Of a DNA stretch of 13,030 nt, positions 1 to 6,626 are shown one piece after another. Source of the stretch: CAJXCL01 sp964394335 (lineage in GTDB: Bacteria > Nitrospinota > Nitrospinia > CAJXCL01); contig CAYMVZ010000075.1 in the NCBI GenBank assembly GCA_964394335.1, positions 1-13,030 on the forward strand, written 5' to 3'. The first letter of the stretch is position 1; every line of letters begins with the position of its first letter. The position numbers and the translations under genes were made by a program. Under the pieces are notes generated by a model, which saw nothing but the letters and a program-made list of their open reading frames with translations, did no database searches and was not told the origin of the DNA.

Positions 1-558
1 AGCCGGGTTCCCCCAATCGGCGTTCTTAAAAAAAGCAAGCTGAATGTTCCAGGGGGCGTTGTCTATTATAAACTTAAGGCCAAGGTCATATTCATCGGAG
101 AGACCGATATAGTAGGGCGCACCAAGCCAATAGCTATGGTCCGCGTATGGTAGAATTCCGAAAGGCACCTTTGTAAGGCCGGCTTGTCCTTCAAAGTTAT
201 CGGTAAAATTATAACCGATCCAGGCGTGATGAATAAAATCCATGGTGCCGAACCAGCGGTATTGGGTAGAGAGAATTAAATCTTTGTAAGATACGTCCAA
301 ATTTAAACGGAGATGGTCAAAAATAAAATCCCCGCCTTTGTCCTTGTTAGTCTCATTAAAATCCTTATATGCATAGTTAAACCTAAAAGCCCCGCCCACA
401 TCGATATTGGGTTTGTCCATTTTCTCTTCAGACACTCTTTTTTCTAATTCAGCAAACTTTTTTTTAAGGGACTCTATTTCATCCGCGGCACATTCAATTG
501 GACTTAAAAAGGCAGTTATTATAAAGAGTGATATGCTGAAAAGTATTTTTAGTTTCAT
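1..558 (-). CDS. Outer-membrane porin, phosphate-selective porin O/P-like (N-terminal part, cut by window edge)
   Basis: The reading frame is open from the ATG at 558 to position 1 (186 codons) and continues beyond the window. Residues 1-25 form a signal peptide: MKLK, a hydrophobic run, then a likely cut after the A24-A25 region. Residues 26-46 are a charged heptad-like segment (IESLKKKFAELEKRV) typical of the short coiled coil at the mature N-terminus of many trimeric porins. From about residue 50 the protein alternates polar and aromatic residues as in beta-barrel strands (VGGAFRFNYAY, LRLNLDVSYKDL, AWIGYNF, GLKFII). This arrangement resembles porin O/P-type barrels, which sit in the outer membrane and pass anions or small solutes; the substrate cannot be read here. 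An AGGAG Shine-Dalgarno (complement of 563-568) supports the start. The C-terminal barrel is missing, so the family is less certain than the porin fold. Confidence 0.75.
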   Translation of the reverse strand, partial: MKLKILFSISLFIITAFLSPIECAADEIESLKKKFAELEKRVSEEKMDKPNIDVGGAFRFNYAYKDFNETNKDKGGDFIFDHLRLNLDVSYKDLILSTQYRWFGTMDFIHHAWIGYNFTDNFEGQAGLTKVPFGILPYADHSYWLGAPYYIGLSDEYDLGLKFIIDNAPWNIQLAFFKNADWGNPA

Positions 559-625
559 GAGTTCTCCTTTAGCTATTGTTTTTTCATTTTCAAAATCGTT
601 GATTAAGCAAAAAAAGGAGCTACAT

Positions 626-652
626 ATTATAATATTTCTTAATTTAGAACAA
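626..652 (-). promoter_or_regulatory. Candidate promoter of the porin gene
   Basis: On the minus strand a perfect TATAAT lies at 631-626, preceded by TTGTTC at 652-647. The spacer is 15 bp, shorter than the usual 17. This would give a leader of roughly 60 nt before the porin ATG at 558. The -10 box is convincing but the region is AT-rich, so chance is possible. Confidence 0.35.
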
Positions 653-718
653 TTCTAATCTAATAATAATTTAAGATGGCGGGGATTTTCAGCAAAACCA
701 AAATATATTAATCACGAA

Positions 719-819
719 GCCACGCTCAGCGGGGCGAAGCACACAGCGTGACAGAGCCGCAACCAAAAGCTTTTTTGACATGAGCTAAGCTCAGCTTTGC
801 AGGATTAACAGGATATTTT
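719..819. repeat. Intergenic repeat block with two GCTCAGC-core hairpins
   Basis: The block contains GCCACGCTCAGCGGGGC (719-735) and GCTAAGCTCAGCTTTGC (784-800). Each is a 17-nt imperfect hairpin with 6 of 7 pairs and loop TCA. The 14 bases at 718-731 are identical to 12880-12893 at the tRNA-Gln 3' end. The right part (about 773-815) is an inverted copy of 10042-10085 upstream of prpC; in the shared core only one base differs over about 26. Confidence 0.65.
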
Positions 820-1112
820 GGAATCTGTTTATCACAATTCTATAGATTTTTAGATAACAAATTAAGCCATTTAATGTATGCGAAAAAAATTTTAAAAACA
901 TTATGTGTACTACTTAATAAGGAATTGAAATTTGTTATATGAAAATCGATGGTCCTATGCTTTAGAATAATTTTCAATTAAAACCAAAATGATATTGAGA
1001 GTAATAGTTTAATCATAGACGTTTTTGATTTACTGGATTTATATCAAGTTAATCCTGTAATCCTGTCTAATGTTTTTAAATAGGTTATAAAAACGTTGCT
1101 AAGCCTTGCATA

Positions 1113-1146
1113 AGGCGCTGTAAAAAGAAAGAACTAAACAGCGCCT
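1113..1146. repeat. Perfect 9-bp hairpin with 16-nt loop
   Basis: AGGCGCTGT (1113-1121) and ACAGCGCCT (1138-1146) are exact inverse complements around an A-rich 16-nt loop. On the plus strand the right arm is followed by a run of A; read from the minus strand there is no T tract after the stem. It is therefore not a standard terminator for the leftward ahbD-like gene. Function unknown. Confidence 0.5.
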
Positions 1147-1210
1147 AAAAAAATAACGTTTCGCATATTAGTAGTATGAAGAGCACGAAGAAAAACTTTA
1201 CACTGAAGAT

Positions 1211-1232
1211 TCCCTGCGGCTTGCCGCAGGGA
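1211..1232 (-). terminator. GC-rich hairpin 3' of the ahbD-like gene, possible terminator
   Basis: TCCCTGCGG (1211-1219) pairs perfectly with CCGCAGGGA (1224-1232) across a 4-nt loop. It lies 33 bases after the stop codon of the minus-strand ahbD-like gene. The sequence that follows in the direction of transcription is T-rich but only reaches TTTTT about 15 bases later, so this is not a textbook intrinsic terminator. It could equally be a dispersed palindromic repeat. Confidence 0.4.
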
Positions 1233-1265
1233 GCTTGAATTGGTGGCCATGCAGGTTTATTTGGG

Positions 1266-2453
1266 TCAGGAGGTGACTTCCGCGCTTTCCTTCTGAGCCT
1301 GAATAGGTTCGTAGATGCAGTAGGGTTCTTCTTCGAGGTAATTTCCTTTTTCAAAAAAGGCGCGGGCTCTGCATCCTTCACAAACCTTTTTGTATTCGCA
1401 AATACCGCATTTTCCCAACAGAAGGTCAGGGTCTCGCAAATTCTTAAAAACTTCAGAGTTGTCCCATACGTCTTTAAAAGGTTGTTTCAGAATATGCCCT
1501 GCTTCCACCGGCAGGTATCCGCACGGAAAGACCTCTCCTTTATGGGACACAAAGCAAATCGAGCTTCCGGCTAAACAGCCTTTGGTCATGGCTGCCATGC
1601 CGTGAGTCTTAGGTGTGATTTTTATCCCGTCCTCTTTTGCCCTCTGGCGCATGATTCTGAAATAATGGGGAGCGCAGGTGGCTTTTGTTTCAATTTTTCT
1701 TTCTGTAGAAACATCATAAAACCAGTTTAGCACTTCCTCGTATTGCTCCGGCGGGAGCATCTGGTCATCGGCGATCTCAACACCGCATCCAACAGGAACT
1801 AACATAAAAATGTGGAGGGCAACGACTCCAAGTTCCACGGCGTTGGAGTATAACTGTTTCACTTCATGGACGTTGTGTTTGGCGATGGTGCTGTTTATTT
1901 GTACGCTCATGCCGCATTTTTGCAAATGCTTTAATCCCCGGAGGGCCATGTCAAAAGAGCCGGGGAGTTTTCTGAATTCGTCGTGAGTTTTACTGGTTGC
2001 GCCATCAAAGCTGATGGATACTCGCTGAATTCCTGAGTCGACGATTTTTTGCGCTATAGTTTCATCAATCAGCGTACCATTTGTAGCTAAGGCCAAAGTC
2101 AATCCTTTTTCGACGCCATATTTGGCAATATCAAAAATGTCAGGACGGAAGAGCGGTTCGCCCCCTGATAAAACAAGGATGGGTTTTCCCACACTGGCGA
2201 TGTTATCGATAAGGTGAAAGGATTGTTCAGTGGTTAGATCATTTTTCATTAATTCTTTGCTGAGGTCTAGTCGTCTGCAATGAACGCATTCCAGGTTACA
2301 TCCCGCGGTTGTTTCCCAGAATACAAGCCTGAGCTGGTTTTTGACATTTTTCATGAAATGAGCCGCATGGTGTGATCCCTGTTTTTCATCTTTTATCTTG
2401 TGAAAAACTTCTTTTATTGTCGCCTCTTTCGGGTGTCCGGACTTATGGGTCAT
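1266..2453 (-). CDS. ahbD: AhbD-like radical SAM/SPASM protein (heme b synthase of the siroheme-dependent pathway)
   Basis: The protein has 395 residues. A radical-SAM cluster motif C52-x3-C56-x2-C59 is followed by the SAM-binding GGEP (97-100). The C-terminal SPASM region supplies cysteines 293, 300, 311, 349, 352, 358, 361 and 379 for auxiliary iron-sulfur clusters. Sequence blocks such as LALATNGTLIDE, ISFDGATSKTHDEFR, CAPHYFRIMRQRAKE and CEYKKVCEGCRARAF match what I know of AhbD. In sulfate reducers and archaea that enzyme oxidatively decarboxylates two propionates of iron-coproporphyrin III to vinyl groups, giving heme b. A good AGGAG Shine-Dalgarno stands 6 bases before ATG 2453. No ahbA, ahbB, ahbC or hem genes are in the window, so the role rests on sequence alone; a relative acting on a peptide or another tetrapyrrole remains possible. 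Confidence 0.8.
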   Translation of the reverse strand: MTHKSGHPKEATIKEVFHKIKDEKQGSHHAAHFMKNVKNQLRLVFWETTAGCNLECVHCRRLDLSKELMKNDLTTEQSFHLIDNIASVGKPILVLSGGEPLFRPDIFDIAKYGVEKGLTLALATNGTLIDETIAQKIVDSGIQRVSISFDGATSKTHDEFRKLPGSFDMALRGLKHLQKCGMSVQINSTIAKHNVHEVKQLYSNAVELGVVALHIFMLVPVGCGVEIADDQMLPPEQYEEVLNWFYDVSTERKIETKATCAPHYFRIMRQRAKEDGIKITPKTHGMAAMTKGCLAGSSICFVSHKGEVFPCGYLPVEAGHILKQPFKDVWDNSEVFKNLRDPDLLLGKCGICEYKKVCEGCRARAFFEKGNYLEEEPYCIYEPIQAQKESAEVTS

Positions 2454-2500
2454 CTAAATCTCCTGTATTAGTTAAAAGGATATTTTACTGAATGCTGAGT

Positions 2501-2552
2501 GGCATGGTTCGGCAAGCGTTCGACTGAGCTCACTCCGAAGGCTTGCCATGAC
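2501..2552. repeat. Near-palindromic intergenic repeat
   Basis: GGCAAGC (2511-2517) and GCTTGCC (2541-2547) are exact inverse arms around a segment centred on TGAGCTCA. The flanking TGGCA and TGCCA extend the symmetry. It looks like two head-to-head copies of the TGAGCTTGCCGAAGG unit seen at 2584-2607. It sits in the spacer between the divergent ahbD-like gene and the NSS transporter gene. Confidence 0.5.
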
Positions 2553-2583
2553 ACTTTATTAATCTATGCTTACAATATTAATT

Positions 2584-2607
2584 GTCACCCTGAGCTTGCC
2601 GAAGGGT
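2584..2607. repeat. Dispersed repeat unit containing CCTGAGCTTGCCGAAGGG
   Basis: The unit is GTCACC, then CTGAGCTTGCCGAAGGGT. A diverged copy (TTGAGCTTGTTGAAGGGCGA) lies at 12711-12730 in the leader of the tRNA gene. From memory, units of this kind recur between genes in many environmental bacterial genomes; their count in this genome cannot be seen from one window. Confidence 0.5.
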
Positions 2608-2692
2608 CTGCGTTGATATTCATGGATTAATGTTCTTTAACATCATAACATAAGGCATCAAGCATTGCTAAATCTATTTCCACCGTAGATGA

Positions 2693-2721
2693 TTGACTTA
2701 AACAGTTCTTTTTGATAAAAG
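2693..2721 (+). promoter_or_regulatory. Candidate sigma-70 promoter of the NSS transporter gene
   Basis: TTGACT (2693-2698), a 17-bp spacer and an extended -10 TG-A-TAAAAG (TG at 2713-2714, hexamer 2716-2721). The -35 matches consensus at 5 of 6 positions and the -10 at 4 of 6. Initiation would fall about 2728, almost on the ATG at 2731, which has no Shine-Dalgarno; the message could be leaderless. Confidence 0.45.
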
Positions 2722-2730
2722 TGACCCATC

Positions 2731-4086
2731 ATGAACAACTCTGAAAAAACAAGAGGCACATGGGGTACCCGCGCAGGGTTTATAATTGCAGCGGCAGGTT
2801 CCGCAATCGGGTTGGGGAATATCTGGAAATTCCCTTATATTACAGGCCAGTATGGGGGAGGGGCGTTTGTGATCGTGTATCTTATATGTATTGCTTTAAT
2901 CGGACTCCCCATAATGTTAGCGGAATTTACCATTGGAAGGAAAACTCATAAAAACCCTGTAGGAGCATATAAAGATATACACCCGCAAGGCCTATGGTTT
3001 CTTGTTGGCGGCATGGGTGTTTTGGCGGGGTTTATGATTTTGTCTTTCTATAGCGTGGTTGCAGGGTGGACAATCGCGTATGTTGTTAAATCCATCTTTA
3101 TGTCGGTAACCCAATTTGATTCCGCCTCTGACGCCGGTAAATATTTCGGCCAATTTGCCGCAAATCCCTTTGAAGCCTTATTTTACCATACTATATTTAT
3201 GGTTCTCTGCATCTCTATTGTTATTAAAGGTGTCAGATCAGGGATAGAAAAATCATGTGATATCCTCATGCCGACACTTCTATTTATACTTGTATTGCTT
3301 GTTATTAGATCACTGACTCTGAAGGGTGCGTGGGCCGGAGTGGTATTTTATTTAAAACCGGAGTTTAGCAAGCTCACTGCCCAGGGCGTCCTGGTGGCAT
3401 TGGGCCACGCTTTTTTCTCTTTAAGTTTGGGAATGGGTGCGATGATAACTTACGGCAGCTATCTTTCCAAAAAAGAAAACCTGGCGTCGTCCGCTTTTAT
3501 AGTGGGAGTTCTTGACACAGTGATTGCTTTATTAGCCGGGCTTATGATTTTTCCCGCTGTTTTTGCCATGGGTCTGGAACCCTCCGCAGGTCCGGGTCTG
3601 GTGTTTCATGTATTGCCCGCTGTGTTTTCTAAAATGCCGTTTGGAAATATTGTCTCCATAGCCTTTTTTATGCTCCTTGCTATTGCAGCTATAACGTCAG
3701 GTATCTCTCTTCTCGAAGTTGTTGTCGCGTATTTCATAGATGAAATTCACTGGAGTAGAAAAAAAGCGGTTTTGATAGTTGGAAGCGTGATTTTTATTTT
3801 AGGGATACCTTCAGCTCTTTCTTTTGGTGCATTTGGTGAGTACAAACTTTTTGGAATGAACTTTTTCGACATTGTTGACCACATAGCATCCAATTATCTA
3901 TTGCCCCTGGGCGGTCTGTTGATCTGTGTTTTTGTCGCGTGGGTATGGGGTCCAAAACCTGCCCTGGAAGAAATACATATAGGAGAACATAAATTTCCCT
4001 TTGCCGCCGGCTGGGTATTCCTGGTGAAATATATTTCTCCAGTTGCAGTAGGGATTATTTTGATCGCTAAATTAATGGGAAAATAA
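2731..4086 (+). CDS. Sodium-dependent transporter, neurotransmitter:sodium symporter (NSS/SNF) family
   Basis: This is a 451-residue inner-membrane protein with about 11 hydrophobic segments, the usual number in short bacterial NSS members. TM1 carries the family signature GSAIGLGNIWKFPY (23-36), the broken helix that binds sodium and substrate, followed by GGGAF (42-46). FSLSLGMGAMITYGSYL in the middle matches the TM6 unwound region. Characterised bacterial relatives (LeuT, MhsT, Tyt1, TnaT) import amino acids such as leucine, tryptophan or tyrosine. The substrate here is not readable. There is no clear Shine-Dalgarno before ATG 2731, but the glycine- and sodium-site motifs fix the N-terminus within a few residues. 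larC starts 29 bases downstream on the same strand and may share the transcript, without an obvious functional link. Confidence 0.9.
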   Translation: MNNSEKTRGTWGTRAGFIIAAAGSAIGLGNIWKFPYITGQYGGGAFVIVYLICIALIGLPIMLAEFTIGRKTHKNPVGAYKDIHPQGLWFLVGGMGVLAGFMILSFYSVVAGWTIAYVVKSIFMSVTQFDSASDAGKYFGQFAANPFEALFYHTIFMVLCISIVIKGVRSGIEKSCDILMPTLLFILVLLVIRSLTLKGAWAGVVFYLKPEFSKLTAQGVLVALGHAFFSLSLGMGAMITYGSYLSKKENLASSAFIVGVLDTVIALLAGLMIFPAVFAMGLEPSAGPGLVFHVLPAVFSKMPFGNIVSIAFFMLLAIAAITSGISLLEVVVAYFIDEIHWSRKKAVLIVGSVIFILGIPSALSFGAFGEYKLFGMNFFDIVDHIASNYLLPLGGLLICVFVAWVWGPKPALEEIHIGEHKFPFAAGWVFLVKYISPVAVGIILIAKLMGK

Positions 4087-4115
4087 TCATTTAATTAGTG
4101 TAATCAAACTTTATT

Positions 4116-5297
4116 ATGAAAATAGCATATTTCGACTGCTTTTCAGGTATTAGCGGGGATATGATTTTAGGAGCCCTGGCCGATCTTAGCAATGACCCTT
4201 CTTTTCTTCAAGAAGAGCTTAATAAACTTGACCTAAAAGGTTATTCCCTCTCGCATAAAAAAGTAAAACGTGGAGTTATTCAAACCACAAAAGTAGATGT
4301 TGAAGTAACAGAAAAAAACTCCTCTATAAAAAATCTTAAAAACATTATTTCCATTATTGAAAATAGCGACCTCGCGGAAAAGATTAAAAATGACTCCATA
4401 AAGATATTTCACCGGCTGGCAGAAGCAGAAGCAACGGTTCATGGAACGACTGTTGACAAAGTTCATTTCCATGAGGTCGGAGCAATAGATTCTATTGTAG
4501 ATATAGTGGGTTCTGTTATTGGCATTCATCATTTAAATATTTCTAAAATAGTTTCGTCATCCATTAATACCGGTAGTGGATTAGTAAAATGCGATCATGG
4601 AACTCTTCCTGTTCCCGCTCCGGCTGTCGTAGAAATTTTAAAAGGGGTTTCCTGCTTTTCATCTGGAGTTCAACAGGAATTGACCACTCCCACTGGAGCA
4701 GCCGTTATTGCAACCCTGGCAAATGAATTTGGTCCGTTGCCTGAATTAAGAACTGAGAGGGTAGGTTACGGAGCAGGAGGTAAGGATCTCAAAGAGATGC
4801 CTAATGCTTTAAGAATTATCTTAGGGGAACTCTCGATTGCAAACGAATCAAAAGAGGAAATCTTTGTATTAGAAACAAATATTGATGATATGAATCCGGA
4901 ATTTTACGATGCTATAATGGAAAAGCTTTTTCAAGCAGGGGCAGTTGATGTTTTTCTTACACCTATCATAATGAAAAAAAATCGTCCTGCTACAAAACTT
5001 TCTGTATTGACGCGACAGCAAAATGTCAAAGCGCTTGCAAACGAGGTTTTAAAAAATACCACAACTTTTGGTATCCGGTTTTACCCGGTTGAAAGAGTAA
5101 TGCTTGAAAGAGAGTTTCAGGAGATTGAAACTGTATTTGGTAAAGTGAAAGTAAAAATTGGGAAAAGAGATGGTGAGATTTGCCACATATCTCCTGAGTA
5201 CGAACATTGCAAAAAATTTTCCAAAGAACAGGGCGTCCCCATTAAAAAAGTCTACGAAGAAATCCAATCTGCCATCAGGAGAAGTTATAGTTTTTAG
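4116..5297 (+). CDS. larC: LarC, nickel insertion enzyme for the nickel-pincer nucleotide cofactor
   Basis: The 393-residue protein is a full-length LarC (DUF111) in one uninterrupted frame. In Lactobacillus plantarum, by contrast, larC is split and needs a ribosomal frameshift. Visible blocks are DCFSGISGDM (7-16), HFHEVGAIDS (117-126), CDHGTLPVPAP (159-169), ELTTPTGAA (188-196) and ETNIDDMNPE (253-262). LarC is the CTP-dependent cyclometallase that puts nickel into the pyridinium-dithiocarboxylate nucleotide made by LarB and LarE. The finished cofactor serves lactate racemase LarA and its relatives. None of larA, larB or larE is in the window, so partners must lie elsewhere. The start follows the symporter gene by 29 bases and has no Shine-Dalgarno. 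The gene is more AT-rich than the prp genes. Confidence 0.92.
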   Translation: MKIAYFDCFSGISGDMILGALADLSNDPSFLQEELNKLDLKGYSLSHKKVKRGVIQTTKVDVEVTEKNSSIKNLKNIISIIENSDLAEKIKNDSIKIFHRLAEAEATVHGTTVDKVHFHEVGAIDSIVDIVGSVIGIHHLNISKIVSSSINTGSGLVKCDHGTLPVPAPAVVEILKGVSCFSSGVQQELTTPTGAAVIATLANEFGPLPELRTERVGYGAGGKDLKEMPNALRIILGELSIANESKEEIFVLETNIDDMNPEFYDAIMEKLFQAGAVDVFLTPIIMKKNRPATKLSVLTRQQNVKALANEVLKNTTTFGIRFYPVERVMLEREFQEIETVFGKVKVKIGKRDGEICHISPEYEHCKKFSKEQGVPIKKVYEEIQSAIRRSYSF

Positions 5298-5385
5298 CCT
5301 TATAGCGAACAGTTATGTTTATTGTAGAAAATTTTCTGTATTAGAAACTTGTGAAATCGCATTTTTAGCAATATTTTTGTTAGCA

Positions 5386-5399
5386 GTTTTGTGCAAAAC
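5386..5399. promoter_or_regulatory. Candidate operator of the toxin-antitoxin operon
   Basis: GTTTTGTGCAAAAC is an inverted repeat with 6-bp arms and a 2-bp centre, ending 7 bases before the -35 box of the antitoxin promoter. Phd/YefM antitoxins repress their own operons through short palindromes (YefM sites have a TGTACA core; here TGTGCA). The position is apt, but the assignment is inference. Confidence 0.35.
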
Positions 5400-5406
5400 A
5401 TTGAAC

Positions 5407-5434
5407 TTGACAAGCGGTCTTAATTTGATACCAT
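5407..5434 (+). promoter_or_regulatory. Candidate promoter of the toxin-antitoxin operon
   Basis: Consensus TTGACA (5407-5412), 16-bp spacer, then extended -10 TG-A-TACCAT (TG at 5426-5427, hexamer 5429-5434). The predicted start near 5441 leaves a very short leader that still contains the GGAGGT Shine-Dalgarno at 5444-5449. Confidence 0.5.
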
Positions 5435-5456
5435 AAAAAGACTGGAGGTGGTAATC

Positions 5457-5738
5457 ATGAATATTTCTACTGATATAAAACCTGTGACTTTTCTTAAATC
5501 ACGAGCGGCAGATTTATTAAAGCAAATTAATGAAACACATCGTCCTGTTATAATAACTCAAAATGGTGAGCCTAAAGCTGTATTGCAAGATCCTAAAAGT
5601 TATGAAAGCATGCGTAATGCCATAGGAATATTAAAACTAATTTCTCAGGGGGAAGAAGATATAAAAAACAAAAGAACCAAAAGTCAAGACAAGGTGTTTG
5701 AAGACATTGAAAATATGCTTAAAGAAAAAGGTAAATGA
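5457..5738 (+). CDS. Phd/YefM-family antitoxin
   Basis: The 93-residue protein has the Phd/YefM layout: a beta-alpha N-terminal DNA-binding and dimer part (STDIKPVTFLKSRAADLL, then RPVIITQNGEPKAVLQ and SYESMRN) followed by a charged, probably flexible C-terminal tail rich in Lys and Glu that would wrap the toxin. It neutralises the toxin encoded next and represses the operon. The start is set by GGAGGT at 5444-5449, 7 bases before ATG 5457; the GTG at 5448 lies inside that Shine-Dalgarno and is not credible as a start. The stop overlaps the toxin start (ATGA), giving translational coupling. Confidence 0.88.
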   Translation: MNISTDIKPVTFLKSRAADLLKQINETHRPVIITQNGEPKAVLQDPKSYESMRNAIGILKLISQGEEDIKNKRTKSQDKVFEDIENMLKEKGK

Positions 5739-6070
5739 AGAAAAGGTATGAAGCAATATGGTCTGATATCGCCGAAAATGATTTCAGTAACATTATTGAA
5801 TATATCGCTGTTGATAGTCCTCCTAATGCATTAAAGATATTAAGGAAAATAAAAGAGAAAGCTTCGAGTCTTTATAACTCATCAAAACGAGGTCGTATCG
5901 TGCCGGAATTACAGGATCAAGGCATTTTACAATATCGTGAATTAATCATCCCTCCTTGGAGAATTATATACAGGGTATCAGAAAAAGCTGTATATGTTTT
6001 ATCACTGTTTGATTCTCGCCAGAATATCGAAGATATCCTATTAAAAAGACTTACAAATTCTAAAATATAA
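5735..6070 (+). CDS. RelE/ParE-family toxin
   Basis: The 111-residue protein has the RelE/ParE fold pattern: YEAIWSDIAENDFSNIIEYI (first strand and helix), AVDSPPNALKILRKIKEKASSL (helix 2), GRIVPELQ, then YRELIIPPWRIIYRV and VYVLSLFDSRQNIEDILLKRL. The order GR-VPEL, YREL, RIIYRV, DSRQ is typical of the branch often labelled RelE/ParE, which includes both mRNA interferases and gyrase poisons. Sequence alone does not say which activity is present. It overlaps the antitoxin stop by 4 bases, so it is translated only after the antitoxin. It ends 61 bases from the convergent GYD gene. Confidence 0.88.
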   Translation: MKKRYEAIWSDIAENDFSNIIEYIAVDSPPNALKILRKIKEKASSLYNSSKRGRIVPELQDQGILQYRELIIPPWRIIYRVSEKAVYVLSLFDSRQNIEDILLKRLTNSKI

Positions 6071-6131
6071 AACTTCTAACCATGTGAGATTGGATTCACA
6101 TCTTTGATATTTAATATTGCCAAAAATAATA

Positions 6132-6416
6132 TTACTTTCCAGCAATTATCTTATCAAAATGCTCAACTGTTACTGCAGGGGATGTAGAAAATGAGATGCC
6201 TGTCAATTTATTCAAAGCAATAGAGGCTTTAATTACCGCATCAATCTTAGGAAAATCCACTATAAAAATCAGGTCGTGTTCCCCAAGCAAAGCGTACGCT
6301 GAGTTTACCTTGCCGCCAAGCTTTTTGATGGTGTTAACAACCTTTTTCGTTCGATCCCCGCTAATTTTTTTAGCAGCTTCAGACGAATATTTTCCAAACA
6401 TAAAATATGTTGCCAT
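6132..6416 (-). CDS. GYD-domain protein of unknown function
   Basis: The 94-residue protein fits the GYD family: small cytoplasmic proteins with a ferredoxin-like alpha/beta fold resembling dimeric alpha-beta barrels. The seen pattern is ATYFMFGKYS, a Lys-rich helix (RTKKVVNTIKKLGGKV), then AYALLGEHDLIFIVDFPKIDAVIKASIALNKLTGISFSTSPAVTVEHF. The LLGEHDLIFIVDFP stretch corresponds to the family's GYDLV-type core (here GEHDLI). The biochemical role of the family is unknown. The start is ATG 6416 because a strong AAAGGAGGT sits 5 bases before it; a longer frame to 6452 would start upstream of this Shine-Dalgarno. It diverges from the exported protein gene at 6627 and converges on the toxin gene. 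Confidence 0.75.
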   Translation of the reverse strand: MATYFMFGKYSSEAAKKISGDRTKKVVNTIKKLGGKVNSAYALLGEHDLIFIVDFPKIDAVIKASIALNKLTGISFSTSPAVTVEHFDKIIAGK

Positions 6417-6492
6417 ATGAACCTCCTTTCTGTGGTGACAATTGCAATCCAATAAAAAATGTTTACATAAATATAAGCTTATTTTATGATAA

Positions 6493-6517
6493 GTCTACTT
6501 GCGTACCGTGTCTACTT
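6493..6517. promoter_or_regulatory. Pair of 8-bp direct repeats in a divergent spacer
   Basis: GTCTACTT occurs at 6493-6500 and again at 6510-6517, 17 bases apart start to start, between the divergent GYD gene and the exported-protein gene. The spacing is compatible with a binding site for a regulator contacting one face of the helix at a non-integral turn. No regulator is known. A 10-bp palindrome ATAAGCTTAT lies at 6473-6482 nearby. Confidence 0.25.
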
Positions 6518-6546
6518 AATTTCTTAATACCGCAAGAATTTTTTTA

Positions 6547-6600
6547 ACTGGATTACAGGATAGGTTAGTTTTTTTGAGAGTGTAATAACTGTGTCATTGC
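6547..6600 (+). repeat. Diverged copy of a dispersed repeat, also found upstream of prpC
   Basis: The end of this copy, GTGTAATAACTGTGTCATTGC (6580-6600), matches GTGCAATGACCGTGTCATTGC (10006-10026) at 18 of 21 bases. The preceding GGTTAG and T-run parts match too, with a short gap. In the 10006-10026 copy the arms form a perfect stem; here some pairs are lost. Confidence 0.55.
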
Positions 6601-6626
6601 ATTTTTTTTATTCAAATAAGAAAATT

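Larger units (their letters stand above)
559..1265. other. Gene-free stretch between porin and ahbD-like gene
   Basis: No frame here has coding character. The porin promoter and leader occupy the left end. Repeat material with two GCTCAGC-core hairpins lies at 719-819. AT-rich sequence with nothing recognisable fills about 820-1040. Around 1053-1063 is TCCTGTAATCC, whose inverse occurs at 6550-6560. Two strong hairpins lie at 1113-1146 and 1211-1232. Both flanking genes are read leftward, so the right end is the 3' flank of the ahbD-like gene. Confidence 0.7.

Noticed and set aside
407..658. An 83-codon plus-strand frame across the porin start
   Set aside because: It overlaps the porin signal peptide region antisense, has no family features and no Shine-Dalgarno.
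5158..5436. A 92-codon plus-strand frame overlapping the end of larC
   Set aside because: The first half is larC read in another frame and the rest is AT-rich spacer with chance hydrophobic residues.
6082..6101. Hairpin ATGTGA-TCACAT between the convergent toxin and GYD genes as a terminator
   Set aside because: The stem is only 6 bp and AT-rich, and no T tract follows on either strand.
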